Shown here in pieces: positions 23,165 through 31,981 of a DNA stretch of 52,686 nucleotides (its first letter is position 1; each line of letters opens with the position of its first letter). Source of the DNA: Chloroflexota bacterium. GTDB lineage: Bacteria; Chloroflexota; Dehalococcoidia; JACVQG01; JAHKAY01. The stretch lies in contig JAHKAY010000036.1 in assembly GCA_018825785.1 (NCBI GenBank), forward strand, positions 1-52,686. The letters run 5' to 3'. The notes below the pieces were generated by a model. It did not search any database. It had not been told where the DNA came from and worked only from the letters and a program-made list of their open reading frames with translations. The position numbers and the translations under genes were made by a program.

Positions 23165-24745
23165 CTACAGCTTAACCAGCTTGGCGGCCTGAATATCGGG
23201 GAGGGCCAGGAGTTCCTTCTTCTGTTCCTCGGGGAGGGGGGCATCCAGGCCCAGGACCATTAGGGCCTTGCCCCGGGGCTGGAGGCGGAAGAGTTGCATG
23301 GAGTGGATGTTGATGTCAGCCCTGCCGATGATGTTACCCACCGCCCCGATTAGCCCTGGGCGGTCCAGGTGGTCGCAGAAGAGAAAATAGCCCCCCGTGG
23401 GCACTATATCCAGCCAGAACTCGTTCACCCTCACTATGTGGGACTCCCCCCGGATAACCGTCCCGGCCACAAGGGTCTTCCCAGCGCTGGTGGTGACCTG
23501 GACGGTGAGGAGGCTGGGGTAAGGCTCCTCGGCCCCCCCTTTTTCCTCAATTATCCTCAGGCCCCGCTTCCTGGCCACCATGTCGGCGTTGACGATATTC
23601 ACCCTCTCCTCGCTCACCCTCTCCAGGAGGCCCCCCAGGGCGGCGGTCCTGAGTGGGGATGGGTCATAGTTGGCTACCTCCCCCTGATATCTGAGATGGA
23701 GGGCTTCCATGTGCCCCTCGCTAAGCTGAAAAGCCAGCCGACCCACCGCCTGGGACAGTGGGACAAAGGGGCCCAGCACCGGTATCAGGTCAACGGGGAT
23801 GAAGGGGGCATTCACCGCATAGCGGGCAGGCCGGCCCTGGAGCACGGCCACCACCTGCTCCGCTATATCCACGGAGACGGTTGTCTGGGCCTCCTCGGTG
23901 GAGGCAGCGATGTGAGGGGTGACGATGACCTTATCGCTCTTGAGAAGGATGTTGCCCTGGGCGGGCTCCACGGTAAAGACATCTATTGCTGCCCCGGCTA
24001 CCCGCCCCTCCTCCAGGGCCTGGTAGAGGGCCGCCTCATCTATCAGCCCACCCCTGGCGGTATTGATGATGCGCACCTGGGGCTTCATCATGGACATCTC
24101 TCGGGCCCCGATGACGCCCCGGGTCTCCTCGGTAAGGGGCAGGTGCAGGCTGATGAAATCGGCGGTCCTGAGGAGTTCCTCCAGCGGGACCAGCTTCACC
24201 TGGAGACGGCGGGCATATTCCTCCGAGACGTAGGGGTCATAGCCAATAACATTCATTTCCAGCCCTATGCCCCTGCGGGTCACGGCTGAGCCCACATTGC
24301 CCAGGCCCATAATCCCCAGCGTCTTCCCCCTAACCTCCACCCCCATAAAATGGGACCTCTTCCACACCCCTTCTCGGAGAAGGGCGTGGGCCTGGGGGAT
24401 GTGGCGGCAGAGGGCCAGCATCAGGGCGATGGTATGCTCAGCGGCAGCGATGGTATTGGCGGTGGCAGCGTTGACCACCACGATTCCCCTTCTGGTGGCC
24501 TCTTCAACATCAATATTGTCCACCCCCACCCCCGCCCGCCCGATGACCTGGAGCTTCTTTCCAGCCCTGATGACCTGGCCATCCACCCTGGTCTGGCTCC
24601 TCACTATCAGGCCCTCAAAGTCAGGGATGTGCTCCACCAGCTCTTTGTTGGAGAGTCCCATGTGGGAGTCCACATCGGCATGGGCCCCGAGGAGCTGGAG
24701 CCCTTCCTCGGCGAGGGTTTCGGTGACCAGAACTCTCGGCTTCAT
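23165..24745 (-). CDS. serA: D-3-phosphoglycerate dehydrogenase
   Basis: This 526-residue long-form SerA has the substrate domain split around a Rossmann domain (GIMGLGNVGSAVTRRG for NAD), the catalytic NTARGGLIDE...HIAASTEEAQ region, an ASB intervening domain and a C-terminal ACT domain (SMQLFRLQPRGKALMVLGLD). It oxidises 3-phosphoglycerate to phosphohydroxypyruvate for serine synthesis; the ACT domain usually gives serine feedback. Joined by a 4-bp overlap to the upstream aminotransferase gene. Confidence 0.96.
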   Translation of the reverse strand: MKPRVLVTETLAEEGLQLLGAHADVDSHMGLSNKELVEHIPDFEGLIVRSQTRVDGQVIRAGKKLQVIGRAGVGVDNIDVEEATRRGIVVVNAATANTIAAAEHTIALMLALCRHIPQAHALLREGVWKRSHFMGVEVRGKTLGIMGLGNVGSAVTRRGIGLEMNVIGYDPYVSEEYARRLQVKLVPLEELLRTADFISLHLPLTEETRGVIGAREMSMMKPQVRIINTARGGLIDEAALYQALEEGRVAGAAIDVFTVEPAQGNILLKSDKVIVTPHIAASTEEAQTTVSVDIAEQVVAVLQGRPARYAVNAPFIPVDLIPVLGPFVPLSQAVGRLAFQLSEGHMEALHLRYQGEVANYDPSPLRTAALGGLLERVSEERVNIVNADMVARKRGLRIIEEKGGAEEPYPSLLTVQVTTSAGKTLVAGTVIRGESHIVRVNEFWLDIVPTGGYFLFCDHLDRPGLIGAVGNIIGRADINIHSMQLFRLQPRGKALMVLGLDAPLPEEQKKELLALPDIQAAKLVKL

Positions 24746-25836
24746 CCTGCCCTGACATACCCGGCCCGGGCCAGGGCCTTCTCCACCCCCTTCATCACCA
24801 CCTCCCCATCCTTTTCATCCACCCAGCCCAGGTGTCCAATGCGGAAGGTCTTCCCCTCCAGAATCCCCTGGCCCCCAGCCAGTGTGATCCCTTCCTCCTC
24901 CCGGAGGTATTTCAGCATCCCCTTTACCTCCACCCCCTCGGGGGCCCGGATGCAGGTGACGGTGTTGGAGGCAAATTTTTCATCAGGGAAGAGCTTAAGG
25001 CCGAGACTCTTTACCCGCCCTCTCACCAAATCCGCCACCCGCCGGTGGCGGGCAATGATGTTGGCCTGTCCCTCCCGGGCCATCATCTCCAGGGCAGTAT
25101 CCAGGCCGTAGAAAATGGAGATGGCCGGGGTCCAGGGGGTCTGGCCCTTCTCCAGAAAGCGCCTGGCCCTGGAGAGGTCCCAGTAGTAGCGGGGCATCCG
25201 GGCCTGGGTATGGTATTGCCAGGCCCGGGGGCTTACTGCTATCATCGCCAGCCCGGGGGGCACCATCCAGCCCTTCTGCGAGCCGGTGACCAGCACATCC
25301 ACCCCCCACTCATCCATGGGGAGCTCCACGGATCCCAGGCTGGATACAGCATCCACTATCAAGAGACGGTCAGAGGCCCTCACCACCTGGGCCAGCCCCC
25401 GCAGGGGATTGGTGAGGCCGGTGGAGGTCTCATTGTGGACAACAACAACCGCCTTGATTTCCCTGTCCTTCTCCAGGGCCGCCTTGAGGGCCTGGGGCTG
25501 GGCGGCCTCCCCCCAGGGGAACTCCAGCCGGGTAACCTGGGCACCAAAAGCCTCGGCGATGCCGGCAAAGCGCTCCCCGAAATAGCCGTTGGTGATGACC
25601 AGCACCTTGTCCCCGGGGGAGAGGTGGTTCACCACCGCCGCCTCCATACCCCCCGTCCCCGAACCGGTCAGTACATAGAGGTCGTTCTTGGTATTGAAAA
25701 ACTCCTTGAGCCGGGTGGTGACCCTCTCCATGAGGGCCTGGAACTGGGGCCCCCGGTGGTTGATCATGGGCTGGGCCACCGCCTGGAGGACCGCCTCCGG
25801 GCAGGGCGTAGGCCCAGGGATACGAAGCTGTTTCAT
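24742..25836 (-). CDS. class V aminotransferase (serine-pyruvate/alanine-glyoxylate type)
   Basis: This protein of 364 residues starts at ATG 25836 with MKQLRIPGPTPCPE; a GGAGG SD supports this start over a longer frame. PLP-fold class V features are GSGTGGMEAAVVN, DAVSSLGS and the PLP lysine in TGSQKGWMVPPG. The nearest named group is serine-pyruvate/alanine-glyoxylate aminotransferase (AGXT). Because it is the first gene of a two-gene operon with serA, it may transaminate phosphohydroxypyruvate in place of SerC, or a related substrate; no serC is in the window. The substrate is inference. Confidence 0.9.
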   Translation of the reverse strand: MKQLRIPGPTPCPEAVLQAVAQPMINHRGPQFQALMERVTTRLKEFFNTKNDLYVLTGSGTGGMEAAVVNHLSPGDKVLVITNGYFGERFAGIAEAFGAQVTRLEFPWGEAAQPQALKAALEKDREIKAVVVVHNETSTGLTNPLRGLAQVVRASDRLLIVDAVSSLGSVELPMDEWGVDVLVTGSQKGWMVPPGLAMIAVSPRAWQYHTQARMPRYYWDLSRARRFLEKGQTPWTPAISIFYGLDTALEMMAREGQANIIARHRRVADLVRGRVKSLGLKLFPDEKFASNTVTCIRAPEGVEVKGMLKYLREEEGITLAGGQGILEGKTFRIGHLGWVDEKDGEVVMKGVEKALARAGYVRAG

Positions 25837-25866
25837 CTTGCCTCCACTCCTATTTTCGGTTGAGAC

Positions 25867-25872
25867 ATTATA
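25867..25872 (-). promoter_or_regulatory. -10 element of the aminotransferase-serA operon
   Basis: A perfect TATAAT on the minus strand lies 30 bases before ATG 25836, with a GGAGG SD in between. No good -35 is seen at the expected distance. Confidence 0.45.
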
Positions 25873-25900
25873 AGATTCCTGGGCTGGAAAACGCCAGGGG

Positions 25901-27097
25901 TCAGTCCTGCGGGAAGCGGAGGCGTACGAAGCGCCTCTTGCCCACCCGCAGGACGCTCCCCTCGTGATAGGGCCAGCTGTCCTGGGTGACCCTCTGGCCA
26001 TCCAGTTCCACCGCCCCCTGGGTGATAAGCCTCTTGGCCTCGCTCCGGCTGGGGGCGAGGCCTGCCTGGACAATCAGGGAGACCGTGCCCAAAGGGACGT
26101 TCTCCCTGGGGAGGACGAACTCCGATATCTCCTCGGGGAGTTCCCGGCGCTGGAAGACCCGTTCAAACGCCGTCTCGGCCTCGCCGCCGGCCTCAGGGCT
26201 GTGAAACCGGGCCACGATTTCCCGGGCCAGGCGCTTCTTGAGCGCCATGGGGTTCACCCCACCCGATTCCATCCCTATCTTGAACTCCCCCATCTCCTCA
26301 TCGGGGACATCGGTGAGGAGCTCAAGATAGTTGACAATCAGTGGGTCGGGGATGGACATGACCTTGCCGAACATCTCCTGGGGGGATTCGTCCAGCGCGA
26401 TATAGTTGCCCAGGCTCTTGGACATCTTCTTCAGGCCGTCGGTGCCCACCAGGAGGGGGACCAGGAAGACCTGCTGGGGACGCTGGCCCAGCGTTGCCTG
26501 AAGCTCCCTGCCCACCAAACAGTTGAACTTCTGGTCCACCCCACCCAGCTCCACATCGGCCTCTATCTTTACCGAGTCATAGGCCTGTAGGAGAGGATAG
26601 AGGAGCTCGGTGAGAGAAACGGGCCGGCCAGTCTGGAGGCGGTTGTCGAAGTCCTCCCTGGCCAGCATCTGGGCCACGGTAAAGTGGCTGGTGAGGGCGA
26701 TGACATCCCTCAGGGCGAAGGACTCATACCACTCGCTCTGCCAGCGCACCTCGGTCCTGTCCTTGTCCACCACCTTGAAGAACTGTTTCAGATAGGTCTG
26801 GGCGTTGGCTGCCACCTCATCGCGGGAGAGCATGGGGCGTGTCTGGGACACGCCGCTGGGGTCACCTATCTGAGCAGTCCAGTCCCCCACGATGAGGATG
26901 ACCCGGTGGCCCAGTTCCTGAAACTGACGGAGCTTCCTCAGCCCCACCACATGTCCCAGATGGATATCAGGACGGCTGGGGTCAAAGCCCTGTTTCAGCC
27001 GCAGAGGACGGCCCTGCCCCAGAAGAGCCACCAGCTCTTCCTCCACGATTATCTCCGCCACCCCCCGCTTGAGGAGCTTGCCGTATCCTGGCCTCAT
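25901..27097 (-). CDS. tyrS: tyrosyl-tRNA synthetase
   Basis: This 398-residue class I synthetase has HLGH (the HIGH motif, in RPDIHLGHVVG), the KMSKS motif intact in LKKMSKSLGN, and a C-terminal S4 RNA-binding domain (SRSEAKRLITQGAVELDG). It charges tRNA-Tyr. The type resembles the TyrRZ branch rather than E. coli TyrS. Overlaps ribF by 4 bp. Confidence 0.96.
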   Translation of the reverse strand: MRPGYGKLLKRGVAEIIVEEELVALLGQGRPLRLKQGFDPSRPDIHLGHVVGLRKLRQFQELGHRVILIVGDWTAQIGDPSGVSQTRPMLSRDEVAANAQTYLKQFFKVVDKDRTEVRWQSEWYESFALRDVIALTSHFTVAQMLAREDFDNRLQTGRPVSLTELLYPLLQAYDSVKIEADVELGGVDQKFNCLVGRELQATLGQRPQQVFLVPLLVGTDGLKKMSKSLGNYIALDESPQEMFGKVMSIPDPLIVNYLELLTDVPDEEMGEFKIGMESGGVNPMALKKRLAREIVARFHSPEAGGEAETAFERVFQRRELPEEISEFVLPRENVPLGTVSLIVQAGLAPSRSEAKRLITQGAVELDGQRVTQDSWPYHEGSVLRVGKRRFVRLRFPQD

Positions 27098-28014
27098 ACC
27101 TTCAGCAACTCACGCGCCCGCTGGACATCCTGGGCTATCTGCGCCTGGAGCTCCCCCGGGCCCCTGAAACGCCTCTCTTCCCGAAGCTTTTCCACCAGCT
27201 CTATTGAAAGCTCCTTCCCATAGAGGTCCCTATCGAAGTCCAGGATATAGACCTCCACCACCCTTTCGCCCCCACCAAAGGTGGGCCTCACCCCGATATT
27301 GGCCAGCGAGGGGCGGGCTTTCCCGCCCAGGTGGGCCAGGCCGGCATAGACACCGTCGGCGGGGAGGGCCTGCTCGGGAGCGACCCTCAGGTTGGCGGTG
27401 GGGAAGCCCAGGCCCCGCCCCACCCCGCTCCCAACCACCACCAGGCCAGAAAGGGCATAGGGTCGGCCCAGGAATTCCCGCACCCTCCTCATATCACCCA
27501 CCTCCAGGGCCTGGCGGATAAAGGTGCTGGAGACCACCCGCCCGTCCAGGACAAAGGGGAAGACCACCTCCAGTTCAAAACCCATCTCCACCGAAAGGGC
27601 CTTCAGGGCCTTCCCACCGCCCTCCCTGTCCCGCCCCAGGGCAAAATCCGGTCCCACCACCAGCCCCCTCATCCTGAGGTAGCGGATGAGGAGTTCCAGA
27701 AACCCCCGGGCCGAAATCCCCGCCACTTCCCTGGTGAAGGGAATGGTTACTATCACGGGTATCCCCAGGGCCCTGAGCAGCTTCCTCCTCGCCTTGAGAG
27801 GGGCAAGATAGGAGATGGGGGTTCCCGGGGAGAGGACCCGGAGGGGATGGTGGCGGAAGGTTAGCACCCCGGGGAGGGCGTTTCTTTCTTCCGCCTTCTC
27901 CTTTAGCCGGCGGAGGAGGTGCTGGTGGCCCAGATGCACCCCGTCAAAGACACCTACCGTAAGGAAAGTGTCCCCAGGGGAAGACCTTTTTTGTAGCTCT
28001 TGTTCCAGTCCCAT
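27094..28014 (-). CDS. ribF: bifunctional riboflavin kinase / FMN adenylyltransferase
   Basis: About 306 residues. The N-terminal adenylyltransferase domain has VGVFDGVHLGHQHLL, and the C-terminal riboflavin kinase domain has GRGLGFPTANL and GVRPTFGGGERVVEVYIL. It converts riboflavin to FMN and FAD, completing the pathway of the 5.7-9.7 kb operon. I use the ATG at 28014; the upstream in-frame ATG at 28047 would lie beyond the -10 box of the promoter. Confidence 0.93.
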   Translation of the reverse strand: MGLEQELQKRSSPGDTFLTVGVFDGVHLGHQHLLRRLKEKAEERNALPGVLTFRHHPLRVLSPGTPISYLAPLKARRKLLRALGIPVIVTIPFTREVAGISARGFLELLIRYLRMRGLVVGPDFALGRDREGGGKALKALSVEMGFELEVVFPFVLDGRVVSSTFIRQALEVGDMRRVREFLGRPYALSGLVVVGSGVGRGLGFPTANLRVAPEQALPADGVYAGLAHLGGKARPSLANIGVRPTFGGGERVVEVYILDFDRDLYGKELSIELVEKLREERRFRGPGELQAQIAQDVQRARELLKV

Positions 28015-28030
28015 ATGGAGGTTCTGCCCG

Positions 28031-28059
28031 ATGTTATCATGGGGCACCTAGGCCGTCAA
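28031..28059 (-). promoter_or_regulatory. sigma-70-type promoter of ribF-tyrS
   Basis: Minus strand TTGACG (28059-28054), 17 bp, TAACAT (28036-28031). The ribF ATG follows 16 bases after the -10 box, and no SD is present in the short leader. Confidence 0.6.
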
Positions 28060-28080
28060 GTTGGAAAGGCTAGGGGGGAA

Positions 28081-29118
28081 CTATTGGGGGAGGGGTGTAG
28101 CTACCTTCCTTCCCACCGCCGCCGCCACGGCCATCAGCCGGGCCATGAGGGTCTGGAAATTCTCAAAGTTAAGGGACTGGGCGCCATCTTTGAGGGCCAG
28201 CTGGGGGTTGGGATGGACCTCAATGAGGAGGCCATCCGCCCCTGCCACCACCGCCGCCAGGGCCAGGGGTGTTACCAGGTCCCACTTGCCGGTGCCGTGG
28301 CTGGGGTCGGCGATGATGGGGAGATGGCTTTCTTTCTTAACGATAGGGATAGCACTGATGTCCATGGTATTGCGAGTATAGGTCTCGAAGGTCCGGATGC
28401 CCCGCTCGCAGAGCATGAGCTGGCGGTTGCCCTGGGAAAGGACATACTCCGCTGCCAGGAGCCACTCCTGGATGGTGGCCGACATCCCCCTCTTGAGGAG
28501 CACTGGCTTTTTCACCTTGCCCACCTCATCCAGGAGGCTGAAGTTCTGCATGTTCCGGGTGCCTATCTGGAGGATATCAGCATAGCGGGCCACCACCTCC
28601 ACATGATGGGGGGCCATGACCTCGGTTATCAGGGGCAGCCCCGTCTTCTTCCGCGCCAGGGCCAGGATTTTGAGTCCCTCCTCCCCCAGGCCACGGAAAT
28701 TATAGGGGGAGGTGCTGGGCTTATAGGCCCCACCCCTAAGGATGGTGGCCCCGGCGGCCTTCACCGCCTGGGCGGTGGCCATTACCTGCTCCTCCGACTC
28801 CACAGCACAGGGGCCGGCCATAACTACCAGCTCCCCCCCACCAATGGTGACCGGGCCCACCCTTATAACCGTAGCCTCCTGCTGGAATTCCCGAGAGCTC
28901 AACTTATAGGGTTTGCTTATGGGCACTACCTCGGCCACCCCCGGCATCCGCTCCACGGCCTCCCGCAGGATGGGCTTGGTGGCCACGTCTCCCAGCACCC
29001 CGATAATGGTCCGCTCCACGCCCCGGGAGAGGTGAGGCTTCATCCCAGCCTCCTCCACCCGGGCCACGACAGCGGCTATCTCTTTCTCCCCCGCATCCCG
29101 TTTCATCACCACAATCAC
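28081..29118 (-). CDS. aroF: 3-deoxy-7-phosphoheptulonate (DAHP) synthase, N-terminal ferredoxin-like domain type
   Basis: Residues 1-70 form the small ferredoxin-like regulatory domain ([22 protein letters not shown]) known from type I-beta enzymes such as that of Thermotoga, where it senses Tyr/Phe. The barrel follows with [24 protein letters not shown], the [13 protein letters not shown] loop, CERGIRTFE and [10 protein letters not shown]. The enzyme condenses PEP and erythrose-4-P as the first shikimate step; transketolase at 31-33 kb can supply E4P. Cotranscribed with aroH, overlapping by 4 bp. Confidence 0.96.
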   Translation of the reverse strand: MIVVMKRDAGEKEIAAVVARVEEAGMKPHLSRGVERTIIGVLGDVATKPILREAVERMPGVAEVVPISKPYKLSSREFQQEATVIRVGPVTIGGGELVVMAGPCAVESEEQVMATAQAVKAAGATILRGGAYKPSTSPYNFRGLGEEGLKILALARKKTGLPLITEVMAPHHVEVVARYADILQIGTRNMQNFSLLDEVGKVKKPVLLKRGMSATIQEWLLAAEYVLSQGNRQLMLCERGIRTFETYTRNTMDISAIPIVKKESHLPIIADPSHGTGKWDLVTPLALAAVVAGADGLLIEVHPNPQLALKDGAQSLNFENFQTLMARLMAVAAAVGRKVATPLPQ

Positions 29119-29489
29119 TTCTTCGCCCCTTCACCGGCTGGCGGCCTGAGGGCCTGGGCCTCCTTGAGATAGACATGGGCCATCTCCTCCGCCCGCTTAC
29201 TGGTATTGGCCAAGAGGAGCACCCTCAGACATCGCGGCAGGGCCCCCGGCACCTCCATCTCCTGCCCGCAGAGGAGGGGCACGTCATTCCACCCCAGCTC
29301 CCGTGCCCCTGCCGCCGGGAACTCTGCGTTGAGGTCCGCGGTGGTGGTGAAGATAGCACAGGCCATGTCCTTTACCTCCAGCCCGTTGGCCTTCATCATC
29401 GCCCGCAGGAGCTCCCGGGTGGCCCCCAGGATGGCCTCCCTGGTGTTGGCCTCCACGCTAATGGCCCCCCTTACCCCACGACACAGCAT
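29115..29489 (-). CDS. aroH: chorismate mutase, AroH (monofunctional) type
   Basis: This 124-residue protein has [18 protein letters not shown] at the N-terminus, which is the AroH-fold signature with the active-site Arg, and [15 protein letters not shown]...[22 protein letters not shown]. It rearranges chorismate to prephenate for Phe/Tyr. First gene of the aroH-aroF operon, with a perfect -35 upstream and no SD. Confidence 0.95.
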   Translation of the reverse strand: MLCRGVRGAISVEANTREAILGATRELLRAMMKANGLEVKDMACAIFTTTADLNAEFPAAGARELGWNDVPLLCGQEMEVPGALPRCLRVLLLANTSKRAEEMAHVYLKEAQALRPPAGEGAKK

Positions 29490-29501
29490 CTTAATCTTGA
29501 G

Positions 29502-29530
29502 ACATTAGCCTATATCCTCCGCACTGTCAA
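29502..29530 (-). promoter_or_regulatory. sigma-70-type promoter of aroH-aroF
   Basis: Minus strand TTGACA (29530-29525), 17 bp, TAATGT (29507-29502), 12 bases before ATG 29489. A palindrome CGCCTA-ga-TAGGCG (29533-29546) abuts the -35 and might be an operator. Confidence 0.65.
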
Positions 29531-29682
29531 GTCGCCTAGATAGGCGGTTTGGGCATGATTTACCCCCGCGAGCCGGAAATGAGTGCCTTCACAGCAGTCC
29601 AACCCGTCCTGCTACGTCTTACCTGGGAAGCCGCAAGACTACTTCTGCTGCTCTGGAAGAAGCAACCAAGAACGCTCTCAAT

Positions 29683-29712
29683 CGTTATAATCTCTGGCGT
29701 TATAATCTCTGG
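29683..29712 (+). repeat. tandem 15-bp duplication carrying TATAAT upstream of the serpin gene
   Basis: CGTTATAATCTCTGG occurs twice head to tail. Each unit holds a TATAAT. A separate TACAAT at 29723-29728 lies 18 bases before the serpin ATG. The duplication doubles a possible -10 element. Confidence 0.7.
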
Positions 29713-29746
29713 ATATTTCGTGTACAATTCTGATGAGGGGTGTGAA

Positions 29747-31018
29747 ATGAAGAAAGTTTTGCTCTTCGGGTTACTCGTTGCCATTGCGGGGCTTGGAGGC
29801 TGCGCTCAGCCGGCCTCCGGCGAGGTGTTGCGGTCGGACAAGCCGCGGGTCACCGCGCCAGCGGCAGACCAAGCGGGCCTGTCTGCCCTGGTCGATGGCA
29901 ATAGCTCCTTTGCCTTTGACCTGTACCAGGCGCTGAGGAAGGCTGAAGGCAATCTATTCTGTTCTCCTTACAGTATCTCGCAGGCCCTGGCAATGACCTA
30001 CGGCGGGGCGCGAGGCCAAACGGAGAAACAGATGGCTGACACGCTTCACTTCACACTGCCCCAGGCCCGTCTCCATGTTGCGCTAAATGCCCTTGACCTT
30101 GAGCTGGCCAGGCGCGGTCAGGGGGCAAAAGGTAAGGATGGGGAAGGGTTCCGGCTGCGTATCGTCAACGCCATCTGGGGCCAGAAGGACTACAGGTTCC
30201 TTCAGCAGTACCTTGACCTTCTTGCCGAGAACTACGGGGCAGGGCTCAGGACTCTGGACTTTGTGAGAGCGCCGGAGCCGTCCCGCAACACCATCAACGG
30301 GTGGGTCAGCGACCAGACGGAAGGCCGTATCAAGGACCTCATTCCGCAGGGGGCCATTAACGATTTGACCCGGCTCGTCCTCACCAACGCTATCTACTTC
30401 AATGCGGCGTGGCAGTCGCCCTTCCCCAAAGAGGCCACCTCTAACGGCGACTTCCAAACGTTGAACGGGAGCAGGGTTAGTGTGCCCCTGATGAGGCAGA
30501 CCGGGCCATACGGCTATGCGGAAGGCGACGGCTATCAGGCAGTGGAATTGCCCTACGATGGCAGTGAGCTATCGATGGTTATCTTCCTCCCCAGGCAGGG
30601 GCAGTTTGCCCCGTTTGAGGCATCGTTGACCAGCGAAAAGGCAAAAGGCATCCTCAATAGTATTAAGAGCCGGCAGGTCAAGCTGGCGATGCCGAAGTTT
30701 GAGTTCGACTCTTCCTTCAGCTTGAAACAGGTCCTGGCTGCCATGGGTATGCCTATTCCTTTCACCACTGACGCCGATTTTTCCGGTATGACGGGCAACA
30801 GGGAGCTGTTCATCCACGCGATACTGCATAAGGCCTTCGTTGCGGTGGACGAAGCTGGCACCGAAGCCGCCGCCGCTACGGCCGTGATTGTGGGGGTTGT
30901 GTCTGTCCCGGAGTCTCCGGTTGAGGTGACCATCGACCGGCCCTTCATCTTCCTGATTCGGGATATCAACACCGGGGCAATCCTGTTCCTGGGGCGTGTG
31001 GTAAACCCCGCCGGGTAG
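29747..31018 (+). CDS. serpin (serine protease inhibitor) lipoprotein
   Basis: This protein of 423 residues has a lipoprotein signal (MKKVLLFGLLVAIAGLGGC, Cys19) and a serpin fold: NLFCSPYSISQALAM, LTNAIYFNAAWQSPF, and the C-terminal RPFIFLIRD...ILFLGRVVNP. The reactive-centre hinge GTEAAAATA matches inhibitory serpins (small residues P15-P9). Counting from the hinge, P1 would be a Val in IVGVVS, suggesting elastase-like target proteases. ATG 29747 is chosen because the lipobox follows; the longer frame has no other support. It is probably anchored outside the cell to protect it from proteases. AT-richer than the core genes. Confidence 0.93.
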   Translation: MKKVLLFGLLVAIAGLGGCAQPASGEVLRSDKPRVTAPAADQAGLSALVDGNSSFAFDLYQALRKAEGNLFCSPYSISQALAMTYGGARGQTEKQMADTLHFTLPQARLHVALNALDLELARRGQGAKGKDGEGFRLRIVNAIWGQKDYRFLQQYLDLLAENYGAGLRTLDFVRAPEPSRNTINGWVSDQTEGRIKDLIPQGAINDLTRLVLTNAIYFNAAWQSPFPKEATSNGDFQTLNGSRVSVPLMRQTGPYGYAEGDGYQAVELPYDGSELSMVIFLPRQGQFAPFEASLTSEKAKGILNSIKSRQVKLAMPKFEFDSSFSLKQVLAAMGMPIPFTTDADFSGMTGNRELFIHAILHKAFVAVDEAGTEAAAATAVIVGVVSVPESPVEVTIDRPFIFLIRDINTGAILFLGRVVNPAG

Positions 31019-31039
31019 GCTACATGTCCTACGATAACT

Positions 31040-31981
31040 CTACTTCCGGCTAACGGCGCGCTTTATGGCATCGGCGATGGCCTGGGGGGTGAGGCAGCAT
31101 TTCTCCAGGAGCTCCTCGGCCTGGCCAGATTCGGCATAGTCCTTTAGGGCCACCATCTCCAGGGGAGCGGGGTGATTCCGGCCCAGCACCTGGGCCACCC
31201 GGCTTCCCAGCCCCCCGTGGGCCAGGTGCTCCTCGGCGGTGACCACCGCCCCCGTCTCCCTGGCCGCCTGGATAATCGCTTCCTCATCCAGGGGCTGGAG
31301 GGTGGCCATGTTGAGGACCCTTGCCGAGAGGCCTTCTTCCGCAAGCTCCTCCGCCGCCTGAAGGGCCCGGGCCACCATCAGGCCGCAGGCTATGATAGTG
31401 GCATCGCGGCCTTCCCTGAGCAGCTCGGCCCGGCCGGTGGCGAAGACGTAGCCAGCGGGGTGGAGAACTGGAGTCTTGGGGCGGGCAAGGCGGATATAGA
31501 AGGGCCCGGGGGTGCGGGCGGCGGCCCTTACCGCCTGGACCGTCTCGGGGGCATCGGCGGGGACGATGACGGTGAATCCGGGGAGGGAGCACATCAGGGC
31601 CAGGTCCTCTATGGCCTGGTGGGAGATGCCGTCCTCGCCCACGGAGATGCCCGCATGGGTGGCCACTACTTTCACGTTGAGGTGGGGCATGGCGATGTTG
31701 ACCCTCATCTGGTCAAAGGCCCTGGCGGTGGCGAAGGTGGCGAAGGTGCTGGCAAACGCTGTCCGGCCGGCGGCGGCCAGACCGGCGGCAATGCCCATCA
31801 GGTTCTGCTCGGCCAGGCCGCAGTCAAAAAAGCGGGAGGGGAACTCCCGGGCAAAGTATTTCGTCATGGTGGAGGTGGAGAGGTCGGCGTCCAGGACCAC
31901 CAGTTCGGGGAGCTCCTTCCCCAGCTCCACCAGGGCCTTTCCGTAGGCCTCCCGGGTGGAGGCCTCGGGGAAGGGCCTCAC
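31040..31981 (-). CDS. transketolase, C-terminal subunit (split enzyme)
   Basis: This 313-residue protein has the pyrimidine-binding domain (STREAYGKALVELGKELPELVVLDADL, GLAEQNLMGIAAGLA, GEDGISHQAIEDLALM) and the C-terminal transketolase domain (ACGLMVARALQAAEEL). In single-chain transketolases this is the second half. The upstream gene encodes the TPP-binding half and overlaps by 4 bp. Together they shuttle two-carbon units in the pentose phosphate pathway and provide erythrose-4-P. Confidence 0.93.
   Translation of the reverse strand: MRPFPEASTREAYGKALVELGKELPELVVLDADLSTSTMTKYFAREFPSRFFDCGLAEQNLMGIAAGLAAAGRTAFASTFATFATARAFDQMRVNIAMPHLNVKVVATHAGISVGEDGISHQAIEDLALMCSLPGFTVIVPADAPETVQAVRAAARTPGPFYIRLARPKTPVLHPAGYVFATGRAELLREGRDATIIACGLMVARALQAAEELAEEGLSARVLNMATLQPLDEEAIIQAARETGAVVTAEEHLAHGGLGSRVAQVLGRNHPAPLEMVALKDYAESGQAEELLEKCCLTPQAIADAIKRAVSRK

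Noticed and set aside
25837-26073. 79-residue extension of the aminotransferase
   Set aside because: It overlaps the end of tyrS and would include the promoter -10; ATG 25836 has a good SD and a canonical N-terminus.
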